Positions 8,709 through 17,388 are shown, counted from the first letter of the stretch. The stretch: 64,000 nucleotides of DNA from W0P28-013 sp051870755 (GCA_051870755.1 JBJECE010000003.1:17071-81070), one strand, 5' to 3'. Notes: a model not told the origin generated them from the sequence alone. Numbers and translations: made by a program.

Positions 8709-10511
8709 TTAGGCGTTTTTGCCTTGACGTTTGCGCTCGGTTTCGTCCAATATGATTTTGCGTATGCGCAGGTGGTGCGGCGTAACTTCCACATACTCAT
8801 CTTCTTTGATGTACTCGAGTGCCTCTTCGAGGCTGAATACGATGGGTGGCGGCAGGGTCGCTTTGTCGTCGGCGCTTTTCGAACGCATGTTGGTCAGTTT
8901 TTTTGACTTGGTAACGTTGATGACGATGTCGCCTTCCTTGGCATTCTCGCCAACGACTTGTCCGGCGTACACTTCGTCCTGCGGGAATATGAAGAACCGT
9001 CCGCGGTCTTGCAATTTGTCGAGGGCGTAGGCGAATGCTGTGCCGGCTTCCATGGCGATGAGCGAGCCGTTTTGGCGGCGTTCGATTTCGCCTTTCCATG
9101 GCTGATATTCGGCAAAACGATGTGCCATGATGGCTTCGCCGGCCGACAAGGTCAGTATGGTGTTGCGCAGGCCGATGATGCCGCGCGACGGAATCATAAA
9201 TTCCAATTGCAAGCGGTCGTTTTGCGTTTCCATCATGGTGAGTTCGCCTTTGCGGCGCGTTATCACGTCAATGATTTTGCTGGAATACTCTTCGGGTACG
9301 TTGATGGTCAGTTGTTCGATAGGCTCGCATTTCACGCCATCAATTTCTTTGGTGATGACTTGCGGTTGGCCTACTTGCAGTTCGTAGCCTTCGCGGCGCA
9401 TAGTTTCGATGAGCACCGACAAGTGCAGTACGCCGCGTCCCGATACGCGCCAAACGTCGGATGTTTCCGATTTTTCGACGCGCAGCGCCAAGTTTTTGTC
9501 CAATTCGCGCATCAGTCGCTCGTGTATGTGGCGCGAGGTAACGTATTTGCCGTCCTGACCGTAGAATGGCGAGTCGTTGTTGGTGAACGACATGCTCATC
9601 GTCGGTTCGTCGATGGCGATGGGCGGCAAGGCTTCCGGTGTGTTGATGTCGGCAATGGTGTCGCCTATTTCGAATCCGTCGATGCCGACCATGGCGCAGA
9701 TGTCGCCCGAACCGACTTCGGCCGCTTCTACTTTGCCCAAACCGGTGAAGGTGTTCAATGTTTTGATGCGCGATTTCACGATGGTGCCATCGCGTTTGAT
9801 GAGCGCCACATCTTGGTTGGCTTTGAATGTGCCGCGGTGTACGCGTCCTACGGCGATGCGGCCTACATACGACGAGTAGTCGAGCGATGTGATGAGCATT
9901 TGCGCGGCGCCTTCGATGTATTGCGGAGCGGGAATGTATTCGATGATGGCGTCGAGCAGGGCGGTGATGTTGTCGGTGGGCGTGCGCCAATCGGTTGACA
10001 TCCAATTCTGCTTGGCCGAACCGTAAATGGTCTGAAAATCAAGTTGATCTTCGGTGGCGTTCAGGTTGCACATCAGGTCGAAAACGGCCTCTTGCGCTTC
10101 GTCGGGGCGGCAGTTGGGCTTATCGACTTTGTTGATGACGACGATGGGTTTCAACCCGATTTGCAACGCTTTTTGCAGCACGAAACGTGTTTGCGGCATC
10201 GGCCCTTCGAACGCATCGACCAGCAGCAGACAGCCGTCGGCCATGTTGAGCACGCGTTCGACTTCACCACCGAAATCGGCGTGTCCCGGTGTATCGATGA
10301 TGTTGATTTTTGTGCCTTTGTAGGTGATCGAAACGTTTTTCGACAGAATTGTGATGCCGCGTTCGCGTTCCAAATCGTTATTGTCCAAAATGAGTTCGCC
10401 CGTTTGCTGATTCTCGCGGAACAGTTGTCCGGCCAGCAGCATTTTGTCCACCAGCGTGGTTTTGCCGTGGTCAACGTGAGCGATAATTGCTATGTTACGA
10501 ATATCTTGCAT
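8709..10511 (-). CDS. typA: TypA/BipA ribosome-associated translational GTPase
   Basis: 600 residues. The G domain starts at once with P-loop AHVDHGKTTL and carries switch II DTPGHADFGGEVERV and NKVDKPN. It is followed by domain II, EF-G-like domains III and V, and the TypA-specific C-terminal domain ending in a Lys-rich tail. TypA binds the ribosome under stress and aids 50S assembly. The start at 10511 (MQDIRNIAII) is preferred over 10517 because an AAGG lies 8 bases before it. The expected family length is about 600. Confidence 0.95.
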   Translation of the reverse strand: MQDIRNIAIIAHVDHGKTTLVDKMLLAGQLFRENQQTGELILDNNDLERERGITILSKNVSITYKGTKINIIDTPGHADFGGEVERVLNMADGCLLLVDAFEGPMPQTRFVLQKALQIGLKPIVVINKVDKPNCRPDEAQEAVFDLMCNLNATEDQLDFQTIYGSAKQNWMSTDWRTPTDNITALLDAIIEYIPAPQYIEGAAQMLITSLDYSSYVGRIAVGRVHRGTFKANQDVALIKRDGTIVKSRIKTLNTFTGLGKVEAAEVGSGDICAMVGIDGFEIGDTIADINTPEALPPIAIDEPTMSMSFTNNDSPFYGQDGKYVTSRHIHERLMRELDKNLALRVEKSETSDVWRVSGRGVLHLSVLIETMRREGYELQVGQPQVITKEIDGVKCEPIEQLTINVPEEYSSKIIDVITRRKGELTMMETQNDRLQLEFMIPSRGIIGLRNTILTLSAGEAIMAHRFAEYQPWKGEIERRQNGSLIAMEAGTAFAYALDKLQDRGRFFIFPQDEVYAGQVVGENAKEGDIVINVTKSKKLTNMRSKSADDKATLPPPIVFSLEEALEYIKEDEYVEVTPHHLRIRKIILDETERKRQGKNA

Positions 10512-10535
10512 ATACATTACCTTAAAAACCGGCTG

Positions 10536-10543
10536 CAAAGTTA
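10536..10543 (-). promoter_or_regulatory. typA -7 element
   Basis: Minus-strand TAACTTTG (TAnnTTTG), 24 bases before the ATG at 10511. No convincing -33 is visible. Confidence 0.5.
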
Positions 10544-10626
10544 CAAAAAAAATGAATAACAGCGGTTATGTTTGTCAAAATCTTGGTTGCGCGTGTCGGT
10601 TATGGTTGATTTTTATGCCGAGATTG

Positions 10627-10657
10627 TTGGTTGTTTGAAATAATATGCCTATTTTTG
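10627..10657 (+). promoter_or_regulatory. Promoter of the structured RNA/leader
   Basis: -33 TTG (10627-10629) and -7 TATTTTTG (10650-10657) with a 20-base spacer. The start should fall near 10663, almost 300 bases before the next ORF. Confidence 0.65.
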
Positions 10658-10662
10658 CACTA

Positions 10663-10908
10663 TCAAAACCGTAGATGGCAGTAGCGACCGCCTCTGTTTT
10701 GATTGATACATATTCTGTAAGCGTTTAGTTTTACTTTGACCGAAAATCGCCAAATTTTCAAAGCTCAACAGTAACAATCGGACGACTACGTTCTGGCATT
10801 TCTTGTTTTTTGCGAGAAGGTCGGGCGTGGTGTGTTGTTTATATGTTGAGTGGGCGTTTGGCGATGCCTCGGTTAAGATAAACTGACATCTCCACGCTTT
10901 TTTTATTT
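10663..10908 (+). ncRNA. Candidate rod-like structured RNA, about 245 nt (6S-like or leader)
   Basis: The stretch between typA and the lipoprotein gene has no ORF but shows nested long-range complementarity. AGATG and CAGT (10673-10682) pair with ACTG and CATCT (10882-10891). ACCG (10687-10690) can pair with CGGT (10870-10873). ATCGCCAAA (10746-10754) pairs perfectly with TTTGGCGAT (10857-10865). CTCAACA (10764-10770) pairs with TGTTGAG (10844-10850). An apical hairpin TTCTTG/CGAGAA lies inside. A seven-T run (10898-10904) follows the closing stem. A promoter sits just upstream. This could be a free RNA such as 6S, or the leader of the next gene; no family was recognised. Confidence 0.5.
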
Positions 10909-10939
10909 TATAAACCGCCGAACTCGGAGATGGCGAGGC
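10866..10939 (+). promoter_or_regulatory. Alternative stem at the leader/lipoprotein junction
   Basis: CATCTCC (10887-10893) can pair with GGAGATG (10926-10932), and GCCTCG (10866-10871) with CGAGGC (10934-10939). The first arm overlaps the 3' side of the closing stem of the upstream RNA, so the two folds exclude each other. The downstream arms end 18 bases before the ATG. Confidence 0.4.
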
Positions 10940-10957
10940 AAGAAAAAAGTTTTTTAT

Positions 10958-11785
10958 ATGAGAAAATTTAGTTTTCTATTGTTGCCTTTCGTGGCCATTT
11001 TGATGACAGGATGTTGGGGATATAACGGTGCCGTGTATCCTAATTATGCACAGGAGCAGACTCGCGTGCATATCGATTTGAATTCCAATAATTTTAGAGT
11101 AGTCGGTATTGCTACCGGTGAATCCGAAATCAAAAGCGTGTTTGGTATTACCCGAAAATCGCGTTTGGAAAGTTGGTGCAAAAGCAGTGCCTTGTCGAAA
11201 ATGTACGAGAATGCACAACTGAAAGGGAGTCAAAAAATCATTGATGTGAATTGTTTTGCATCTGTTCGGCACACACCTTTCGTGTGGATAACATACGCCA
11301 AAGCCACCGGTGTCATCATCGAATTTCTTGAACCGGGCAGCGTGGCGGCACCTGCTGTTGCACAACCGGTAGTAACAAGTGCACCGCAACCTGTTGCCGA
11401 AAACACACCTAAATCAACCGAACCTCAAGTTTCTACTTCTAAACAACAGACCGGAGTTGTAAATTTTGCAGATAATATGTTTAAGAAGATTGCTTTGGCT
11501 ATGTATGATAAAAATAAAGATCAATTATTGAAAAGGCCGGAGGCTGAAGAGGTGAAAGCAATGGCTTGTAATAATTGTGGTATTAGTGATTTTACCGGAA
11601 TTGAGTATTTTGTGAATTTGGAAACGCTTTCAATTGCCGGTAACAAATGTGCCGTGATAGATTTGACCAACAACAAACAACTGAAATCGATCAAAGTGGC
11701 ATCGCCTGCGTTGAAAAAGGTGATTGTCGATAAAAATTGTACAGCGACTATTGATGTCGATGAAAGTTTTGTTGAGCGTCGATAA
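10958..11785 (+). CDS. Lipoprotein: DUF6567/TRL-like domain plus LRR-like C-terminus
   Basis: 275 residues. A lipoprotein signal ends in LMTGC (Cys near residue 19). Residues 30-125 resemble small Bacteroidota lipoproteins of the DUF6567/TRL-like type: the HIDLNSNNFRVVG opening, a GITRKSRL segment, a YENAQLKGSQKIIDV core, and an ATGVIIEF ending. A Pro/Gln/Thr-rich linker (about 128-165) leads to residues about 175-275, where FVNLETLSIAGNKCAVIDL and KQLKSIKVAS look like leucine-rich-repeat turns. The combination is unusual. Function is unknown; the likely location is the outer membrane. The DUF name is from memory of the sequence pattern. A terminator follows directly. Confidence 0.7.
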   Translation: MRKFSFLLLPFVAILMTGCWGYNGAVYPNYAQEQTRVHIDLNSNNFRVVGIATGESEIKSVFGITRKSRLESWCKSSALSKMYENAQLKGSQKIIDVNCFASVRHTPFVWITYAKATGVIIEFLEPGSVAAPAVAQPVVTSAPQPVAENTPKSTEPQVSTSKQQTGVVNFADNMFKKIALAMYDKNKDQLLKRPEAEEVKAMACNNCGISDFTGIEYFVNLETLSIAGNKCAVIDLTNNKQLKSIKVASPALKKVIVDKNCTATIDVDESFVERR

Positions 11786-11823
11786 TTCAGCCTTGCCGTC
11801 GTCCCGGCCGGTGCATAACATGC

Positions 11824-11854
11824 AAGCCCTGCACAGCAAAGTGCGGGGCTTTTA
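11824..11854 (+). terminator. Rho-independent terminator after the lipoprotein gene
   Basis: AAGCCCTGCAC pairs with GTGCGGGGCTT (one mismatch) around AGCAAA, followed by TTTT. It also faces the converging aroE. Confidence 0.85.
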
Positions 11855-11870
11855 TTATATATAGGGTGTA

Positions 11871-12605
11871 TCAGCGTGTCCAGATGCGGTAGGCGGCTTC
11901 GGCCTGCAAGTGCAACATTTCGAGGCCGCTTTTGGTGGTGGCACCATAATGTTCGCCGCGCGCCATAAAGGCGGTTTGTGGCGGATTGTACACGAGGTCG
12001 AATAGCAAATGCTTATCTGTCAGCGCTTTGTATGGAATGTCGGGATAACTCTCCGTGTCGGGAAACATGCCGAGCGGCGTGGTGTTGATAATCAATGTGT
12101 GCGAGGCGATGGTTTCGCTGTCGGTTTCGGCGTAGTCGAGGCGGCGCGGTCCGGCTTCGCGCGACACATAAATCCACGCGATGCCCAATTTGTCGAGCAC
12201 GAACGTAACGGCTTTCGACGCACCGCCGGTGCCAAGCACAAGTGCGCGTTGGTGGTGGGGGCGCAGCAGCGGTCGCAGCGATTGCTCGAACCCGATGGCG
12301 TCGGTGTTGTAGCCTACAAGGCGTCGCGTGCCGTTGTCAGTAATGAATTTGATGGTGTTCACGGCGCCAATGGCGGCAGCCGTGTCGTCCAATTGGTCTA
12401 AATAGGGTATGATGGCCGTTTTGTACGGAATGGTAACATTCACACCGCTCCAATCGCCGGCCAACAGTGTGCCCAACTCGTCGGGCGTGGCAACTTCGCA
12501 CAGGGCGTAGTCGGCGGCTATGTGTTGCTCGGCAAATTTTTGGGAGAAATATTTTTGCGAAAACGAATGTCCGAGTTTTCGACCGATCAGTCCGTAGTGT
12601 TTCAT
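11871..12605 (-). CDS. aroE: Shikimate dehydrogenase
   Basis: 244 residues. AroE reduces 3-dehydroshikimate to shikimate with NADPH in aromatic amino acid synthesis. Seen: the shikimate-binding GHSFSQKYF near the N-terminus, the catalytic Lys in IPYKTAIIPYLD, the GAVNTI motif, and the nucleotide-binding GTGGASKAV. The final Q in the SGLEMLHLQA region is also typical. The protein is slightly short for the family (270-280), with no key motif missing. Its ATG overlaps the dedA stop as ATGA. It is the last gene of the lrp-TPR-dedA-aroE operon. Confidence 0.95.
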   Translation of the reverse strand: MKHYGLIGRKLGHSFSQKYFSQKFAEQHIAADYALCEVATPDELGTLLAGDWSGVNVTIPYKTAIIPYLDQLDDTAAAIGAVNTIKFITDNGTRRLVGYNTDAIGFEQSLRPLLRPHHQRALVLGTGGASKAVTFVLDKLGIAWIYVSREAGPRRLDYAETDSETIASHTLIINTTPLGMFPDTESYPDIPYKALTDKHLLFDLVYNPPQTAFMARGEHYGATTKSGLEMLHLQAEAAYRIWTR

Positions 12606-13330
12606 GGCTCGGTTTGTTGTTTGGCTTTGCGCCGGCGGACAACCACTTGTTTTACCACCACGCCGACAATGGCTATTGCCACAATGACGACGACCGCTAC
12701 CGATAATTCACGATTGTATTTGTCGATAAGGTCGGCTTGGCCATGCGCCACATACCCCAGCAGTGCCAGCACGATGTTCCAAATGCCGGCGCCGAGGGTG
12801 GTGTAGAGCAAAAAACTGCCGATGTTCATGCGCGCAAGGCCGGCCGGAATGGAAATGAGTTGTCGGATGCCGGGTACGAGCCGACCGATGAAGGTGGATA
12901 TTTTGCCGTGGCGGTTGAAATAGTCTTCGGCTTTGCGCACTTTGTCGCTGCTGAGCAGGCACAAACGCCCGACTTTACTATCGGCGAATTTGTAGATAAT
13001 CGGTCGTCCCAACCACAGCGATAGCAGATAGTTGATGAGCGCGCCGATGAGTGCACCAAGCGTGCCAAATACAACTACCAATGCCACGTTCATCGGGTTT
13101 TCGGGGTTGCTGGCAACGTAGGCTGCCGGCGGTATCACCACTTCCGACGGGAACGGGATGAACGAACTCTCGAGGGTCATCAAGGCGGTGATGCTGCCGT
13201 AGTTCATGTTGTCGTCGTACCAGCCGATGATGCTGCTGACGAGTGATTTGGCGGTGTCCGGCTGTTGTGCGGTTTGCGCCGCCAACGTGCCTGCGGTCAA
13301 CAACAGTAATGCAATGAAGGTTTTTCTCAT
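12602..13330 (-). CDS. DedA/SNARE-associated family membrane protein
   Basis: 242 residues. MRKTFIALLLLTAGTLAAQ looks like a signal peptide or first membrane segment. It is followed by the DedA core with its re-entrant region SSFIPFPSEVVIPPAAY, the FxGRxxPGxR motif (FIGRLVPGIRQLISIPAG), and C-terminal membrane helices ending in a basic tail. DedA proteins are inner-membrane transporters or flippases linked to undecaprenyl-phosphate recycling and envelope homeostasis. The 13330 start is chosen because the upstream extension is polar and overlaps the previous gene; it leaves a 4-base gap to the TPR stop. Confidence 0.9.
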   Translation of the reverse strand: MRKTFIALLLLTAGTLAAQTAQQPDTAKSLVSSIIGWYDDNMNYGSITALMTLESSFIPFPSEVVIPPAAYVASNPENPMNVALVVVFGTLGALIGALINYLLSLWLGRPIIYKFADSKVGRLCLLSSDKVRKAEDYFNRHGKISTFIGRLVPGIRQLISIPAGLARMNIGSFLLYTTLGAGIWNIVLALLGYVAHGQADLIDKYNRELSVAVVVIVAIAIVGVVVKQVVVRRRKAKQQTEP

Positions 13331-13334
13331 AATT

Positions 13335-14624
13335 TTATAACGTGATTTTTGTGGCGGCCTCCGGAAAAATTTGCAAGAAGACCACTGCGGCTTGTTTGTC
13401 GCTGTGTTTGGCTTTGTTGTAGTATTTTTGTGCTTGCTCAAAATCGCCCAATCCGTAGAAAGCCAACGCGTAACACAAGCATATTTTTTCCAGATGGGCG
13501 TCTAACCGATAGGCACGTCCGTAGGCAGTTGCCGCTGCTGAAAAGTCGGCTTGCGTGAAATACATATTGCCGAGTTTTTGCAACGTCAGTGCGTTATCGG
13601 GATTGAGGCGCACGGCTTGCCGCAGTTCATCGATGGCGGCGGCGTATTTGCCTTGTTGGTCGAGTATTTCGCCGATGGCTATATGCCCTTCGGGCGCATC
13701 GGGATTCAAAGCGACAGCCTTGCGGAACACTTTCAAGGCGCGGTCGGTGTCGCCCAAGTTGTTGTAACACTCGCCAAGAAGCATCAGCAGGACGTCGTCG
13801 TCGGGATAAATCTGCAAATACTGCCGACAATACTCGGCGGCCTTGGCGTACTCGTTTTGGTAGAACAGACAATAGGCTTTTTGCGACAGCGCAATCGCGT
13901 TGTTCGGCGCGATGGCCAAAACGTAGTCAAAGGCTTTGAGGGCTTCGGCGTAATTGTCGTTGTCCAAATAGAGCGCGCCCAAATAGTGCCACGTCGAAAT
14001 GCGATACGGGTCGAGGTCAAGCACCCTATTATATAAGTCGATGGCTTGCCGATGGTTGTCCATGCATTCGAACGTGAGCCCTTTGATTTCCAAAAAATCG
14101 AGGTCGTTCGGATTGATGGCTAACCCCTTGTCTATGAAGTACAAACTATGCGTGTAGTCCTGATAATTATTGAGCAGCGTGATGATGTCGCCACACAACC
14201 CTTTGAGTTCGACCTCGTCGTTGTCGTCGACGTCAACCATGCGTCGAAATTCGTCAAGCGCCTCGCGCGTGCGTCCTATTTTGTATAGAATTTCGGCGCG
14301 ATTGTAGGTGTGTACCGGGTCGTTCACGTCGCGATAGCGCTCGATGAGCGCCAAGGCTTCGTCCAACTTGCCGATGTTTTGCAAAATGGCGGCCTTCTGA
14401 CAATACAGATTGCTGTCGTTCGGGTGCAGCCTGAAACCGTATTTCAACGCTTGTTGCGCTTTGTCGATGTCGCCGGCGTACAGATAATGCTCGATGATGA
14501 TTTCCATCTCGTCCACGTCGAAATAGTCGAGCCGCTTGCGTGCGACCGCCGCTTCGTATTGGTGCACCAACTCGTTTTCCTCTTCTTCGGGCAGTTCGTA
14601 GTAGTCGTTGTCGTCGTTGTTCAC
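13335..14624 (-). CDS. Tetratricopeptide repeat protein
   Basis: 429 residues made almost wholly of TPR units (about ten), with repeated A-x3-Y-x-A-x2-x2-P patterns such as ALKAFDYVLAIAPNNAIAL and ALKVFRKAVALNPDAPEGH. The N-terminus is acidic (DDNDYYELPEEEENE). There is no signal peptide, so it is probably a cytoplasmic scaffold of unknown partner. The start is taken as GTG at 14624 because AAAGGAG lies 5 bases before it, a rare clear Shine-Dalgarno here. A longer in-frame extension would overlap lrp. The gene lies between lrp and dedA in one operon. Confidence 0.85.
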   Translation of the reverse strand: MNNDDNDYYELPEEEENELVHQYEAAVARKRLDYFDVDEMEIIIEHYLYAGDIDKAQQALKYGFRLHPNDSNLYCQKAAILQNIGKLDEALALIERYRDVNDPVHTYNRAEILYKIGRTREALDEFRRMVDVDDNDEVELKGLCGDIITLLNNYQDYTHSLYFIDKGLAINPNDLDFLEIKGLTFECMDNHRQAIDLYNRVLDLDPYRISTWHYLGALYLDNDNYAEALKAFDYVLAIAPNNAIALSQKAYCLFYQNEYAKAAEYCRQYLQIYPDDDVLLMLLGECYNNLGDTDRALKVFRKAVALNPDAPEGHIAIGEILDQQGKYAAAIDELRQAVRLNPDNALTLQKLGNMYFTQADFSAAATAYGRAYRLDAHLEKICLCYALAFYGLGDFEQAQKYYNKAKHSDKQAAVVFLQIFPEAATKITL

Positions 14625-14637
14625 GATTGCTCCTTTG
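14624..14637 (-). promoter_or_regulatory. Strong Shine-Dalgarno before the GTG of the TPR gene
   Basis: Minus strand AAAGGAG, CAATC, GTG. It lies in the 16-base gap after the lrp stop and decides the start of the TPR gene. Confidence 0.7.
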
Positions 14638-14640
14638 TTT

Positions 14641-15108
14641 TTAGATGTCGAATGTCGATACCTGACGCACAAATAGTTCGTCGAGCGACATGAAACAGGT
14701 TTCGGTGTTGGACACGCCGTCGATGGCGGCGATGCGCTCCAAAATGATTTTCATCAGACTGTGGTTGTCGCGTGCATAGATTTTGACTAATAGTGTGAAA
14801 TGACCGGTCGTGGCGTGGCATTCTACAATTTCCGGAATGTCGTGCAGCAAGGCAATCACATGGTGGTAGTTGGCCATGTTGGCGATGGTGATGCCCACAA
14901 ATGCACAAGTTTGGTAGCCTATTTTGCTGACATCGACCGTAAATTCCGAACCTTTGATGACTCCGTTTTCAATCATTTTCTGGACTCGCTGATGAATGGC
15001 TGCGCCTGATACGCCGCACTCGCGTGCCACTTCCAAAAACGGAACGCGTGCATTGCGTGAAATCATTTGCAAAATTTTCATGTCCAATTTGTCGATAGGG
15101 TGCGCCAT
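14641..15108 (-). CDS. Lrp/AsnC family transcriptional regulator
   Basis: 155 residues. The N-terminal helix-turn-helix (LDMKILQMISRNARVPFLEVARECGVSGAAIHQRVQKM) is followed by the RAM effector-binding alpha/beta domain from about 65 on (FVGITIAN..., HDIPEIVECHATTGHFTLLVKIYARD). Lrp proteins form octameric discs that sense amino acids. It heads the operon with the TPR protein, dedA and aroE and has its own promoter. The ligand is unknown. Confidence 0.92.
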   Translation of the reverse strand: MAHPIDKLDMKILQMISRNARVPFLEVARECGVSGAAIHQRVQKMIENGVIKGSEFTVDVSKIGYQTCAFVGITIANMANYHHVIALLHDIPEIVECHATTGHFTLLVKIYARDNHSLMKIILERIAAIDGVSNTETCFMSLDELFVRQVSTFDI

Positions 15109-15162
15109 AGTGTTTTCAAGGTTTATTTTGGTGTAACTTTTTTGTTATCTGGATATAAATTG

Positions 15163-15193
15163 CAAAATTACCAATAAAAACGAAAATATGCAA
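15163..15193 (-). promoter_or_regulatory. lrp operon promoter
   Basis: Minus strand -7 TAATTTTG (15163-15170) and -33 TTG (15191-15193), spacer 20. Confidence 0.65.
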
Positions 15194-15351
15194 CAAAAAA
15201 CAAGAAAAAGTGCCGATTTTTTTACAAATGGTAGCGTTTGCCCTATCGATATGCCCGTTGTTGATAACTTTTTGCTTTTGTAGATTAGCAGGTTGAGTGC
15301 TTTTTTGTGTAGTTTTTCGCCCAATGATTTCGCCGATAGAGAAAAAAAATG

Positions 15352-15359
15352 TAATTTTG
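15352..15359 (+). promoter_or_regulatory. -7 element of the nucleotidyltransferase/galE unit
   Basis: TAATTTTG, 22 bases before the ATG at 15382. The -33 is not clear. Confidence 0.5.
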
Positions 15360-15381
15360 CACCGAATTTTGGGTAAAAGGT

Positions 15382-16287
15382 ATGAAACCGACATTATTAG
15401 TGTTAGCCGCAGGCATGGGCAGCCGCTATGGCAGCCTGAAACAGTTGGACGGCATTGGCCCCAACGGCGAAACCATTATGGATTATTCCGTGTACGATGC
15501 TTTGCGCGCCGGATTTGGCAAAGTCGTTTTTGTCATCCGACACAGTTTCGAAGAGGAATTCCGCCGCCAAATAGTGAGTAAATACGAAAATCATATTCCG
15601 GTCGAAGTGGTTTTTCAGGAGATTGATAAAGTGCCGGCCGGCATTCCGTACAACACCGAACGCACTAAACCGTGGGGAACAAACCACGCCATACAGATGG
15701 CTGCCGACGTGATTCACGAACCGTTCGCCGTCATCAATTCCGACGATTTCTACGGCTGCGAATCGTATGTCCTGTTGGCCGATTTCTTGAAAAAAGCCGC
15801 CCGGAGCAGCGGTCGTTACTGCATGATTGCCTATCACGTCGAAAATACCTTGTCGGAAAGCGGCGCGGTCAATCGCGGTGTGTGCAGCGTCGATGCCGAC
15901 CGCCTGCTGACATCGGTGGTCGAACGCACACAAATCGAATGCACCGGCGGCGTTATTCAATATCCGGCAGCCAACGGCTTGTACGAAACGTTGGACAAAA
16001 ACGCGCTCGTGTCGATGAACATGTGGGGCTTTACACCTGATTATTTTGACTATTCGCAAGCCAGGTTTGCCGACTTTGTGCGACAACACGGCATGGATCC
16101 CAAATCCGAATTTTATATTCCGACCGTGGTCGATACGCTTATCGAAACGGGAAAAGCCACATGCGAGGTCATCGATACGCCATCCAAATGGTTTGGCGTA
16201 ACGTATGCCGACGATCGTCCGCAAGTGGTTCTCAAAATCAATGGTTTAATTCGCGATGGCGTTTATCCACAACAACTATGGAAGTAA
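15382..16287 (+). CDS. Sugar-nucleotide nucleotidyltransferase (NTP_transferase family)
   Basis: 301 residues. The N-terminal signature LVLAAGMGSRYGSLKQL and the metal-binding VINSDDFYG mark the glucose-1-phosphate thymidylyl/uridylyltransferase fold, which charges a sugar-1-phosphate with a nucleoside triphosphate in the cytoplasm. The length fits. It sits 5 bases before galE, so the pair probably supplies UDP-sugars for the envelope. The exact sugar and nucleotide cannot be read from sequence. An AAAGG lies close to the ATG. Confidence 0.85.
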   Translation: MKPTLLVLAAGMGSRYGSLKQLDGIGPNGETIMDYSVYDALRAGFGKVVFVIRHSFEEEFRRQIVSKYENHIPVEVVFQEIDKVPAGIPYNTERTKPWGTNHAIQMAADVIHEPFAVINSDDFYGCESYVLLADFLKKAARSSGRYCMIAYHVENTLSESGAVNRGVCSVDADRLLTSVVERTQIECTGGVIQYPAANGLYETLDKNALVSMNMWGFTPDYFDYSQARFADFVRQHGMDPKSEFYIPTVVDTLIETGKATCEVIDTPSKWFGVTYADDRPQVVLKINGLIRDGVYPQQLWK

Positions 16288-16292
16288 AAAAA

Positions 16293-17351
16293 ATGATTAA
16301 GAAAATGCTTGACTTCTCGCACGATAAAATATTGGTGACGGGTGGTGCCGGCTATATCGGCTCGCATACGGTGGTTGCACTCATGGAGGCCGGTTTCGAC
16401 GTCTATGTTGTGGACAATTTGTCCAATTCCAATATCGAAGTACTCAACGGCATAGAGCAGATAACGGGCAAACGTCCTTTGTTCGAAAATATCGATTGCA
16501 CCGATTATGTCGCCATGGATAAATTTTTCACCAAACACGAGGGCATCAAGGCTGTGATTCACTTTGCAGCCAGCAAGGCCGTCGGCGAATCGGTGTCGGT
16601 GCCGCTCAAATACTATCGGAATAATGTGGTCGGGTTGGTCAATCTGCTGGAACTGATGCCGGTGCACAAGGTGCAAGGCATTGTATTCTCGTCGTCGTGC
16701 ACGGTGTACGGACAACCCGACATGCTGCCTGTGGACGAAACGGCACCCATCAAAAAAGCATTGTCGCCTTACGGCAACACCAAACAAATATGCGAAGATA
16801 TTATTTTTGATACGGTGCACGCCAACAATGCGCTGAAAAGCATCATCTTGCGCTATTTCAACCCGATAGGGGCGCACCCGTCGGCACTGATCGGCGAACT
16901 GCCAAACGGCGTGCCGAATAATTTGGTGCCGTTTGTGGTGCAGACTGCCGCCGGCATGTACAAAAAAATCCGCATTTTCGGCGACGATTACAACACGCCC
17001 GATGGCACTTGCATTCGCGACTATATCAATGTGATGGATTTGGCCGAAGCACATGTGTCGGCCGTCAAACGCCTGCTCGACAAGGACTTGACAACGCCCG
17101 AAGTGTTCAATCTCGGAACGGGAAAAGGCTTGTCGGTGATGGAGTTGATAAAGACATTCGAGGCGGTTACGGGCATGCGGGTGCCGTACGAGATTGTCGG
17201 CCGCCGCGAAGGCGACATCGAACAGGTGTGGGCTAATCCGACATTGGCGCAAAAAGTGCTGAAGTGGAAAGCTAAAACGTCGGTCGAGGATACGTTGGCT
17301 TCGGCGTGGCGCTGGCAACAACACTGCATGGAGGCCAAAAACGACAAGTAA
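16293..17351 (+). CDS. galE: UDP-glucose 4-epimerase
   Basis: 352 residues of the extended short-chain dehydrogenase family. The NAD-binding GGAGYIGSH lies near the N-terminus. The catalytic SSCTVYG and YGNTK (Tyr-x3-Lys) follow, and GxTCIRDYINVMDLA is the GalE-specific stretch. The enzyme interconverts UDP-glucose and UDP-galactose. Possible ATGs are 16278, which overlaps the previous stop, 16293 and 16305. 16293 is preferred since GGAAG lies 7 bases before it. A hairpin terminator follows. Confidence 0.95.
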   Translation: MIKKMLDFSHDKILVTGGAGYIGSHTVVALMEAGFDVYVVDNLSNSNIEVLNGIEQITGKRPLFENIDCTDYVAMDKFFTKHEGIKAVIHFAASKAVGESVSVPLKYYRNNVVGLVNLLELMPVHKVQGIVFSSSCTVYGQPDMLPVDETAPIKKALSPYGNTKQICEDIIFDTVHANNALKSIILRYFNPIGAHPSALIGELPNGVPNNLVPFVVQTAAGMYKKIRIFGDDYNTPDGTCIRDYINVMDLAEAHVSAVKRLLDKDLTTPEVFNLGTGKGLSVMELIKTFEAVTGMRVPYEIVGRREGDIEQVWANPTLAQKVLKWKAKTSVEDTLASAWRWQQHCMEAKNDK

Positions 17352-17388
17352 GTTCGTTGGGGCGTTGCTGCCAATATGTAAACTAAAA

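Noticed and set aside
10663..10908. tRNA, tmRNA or a metabolite riboswitch of a known class
   Set aside because: No cloverleaf, no CCA end, and no conserved core of the common riboswitches; the following gene is not a transport or biosynthesis gene.
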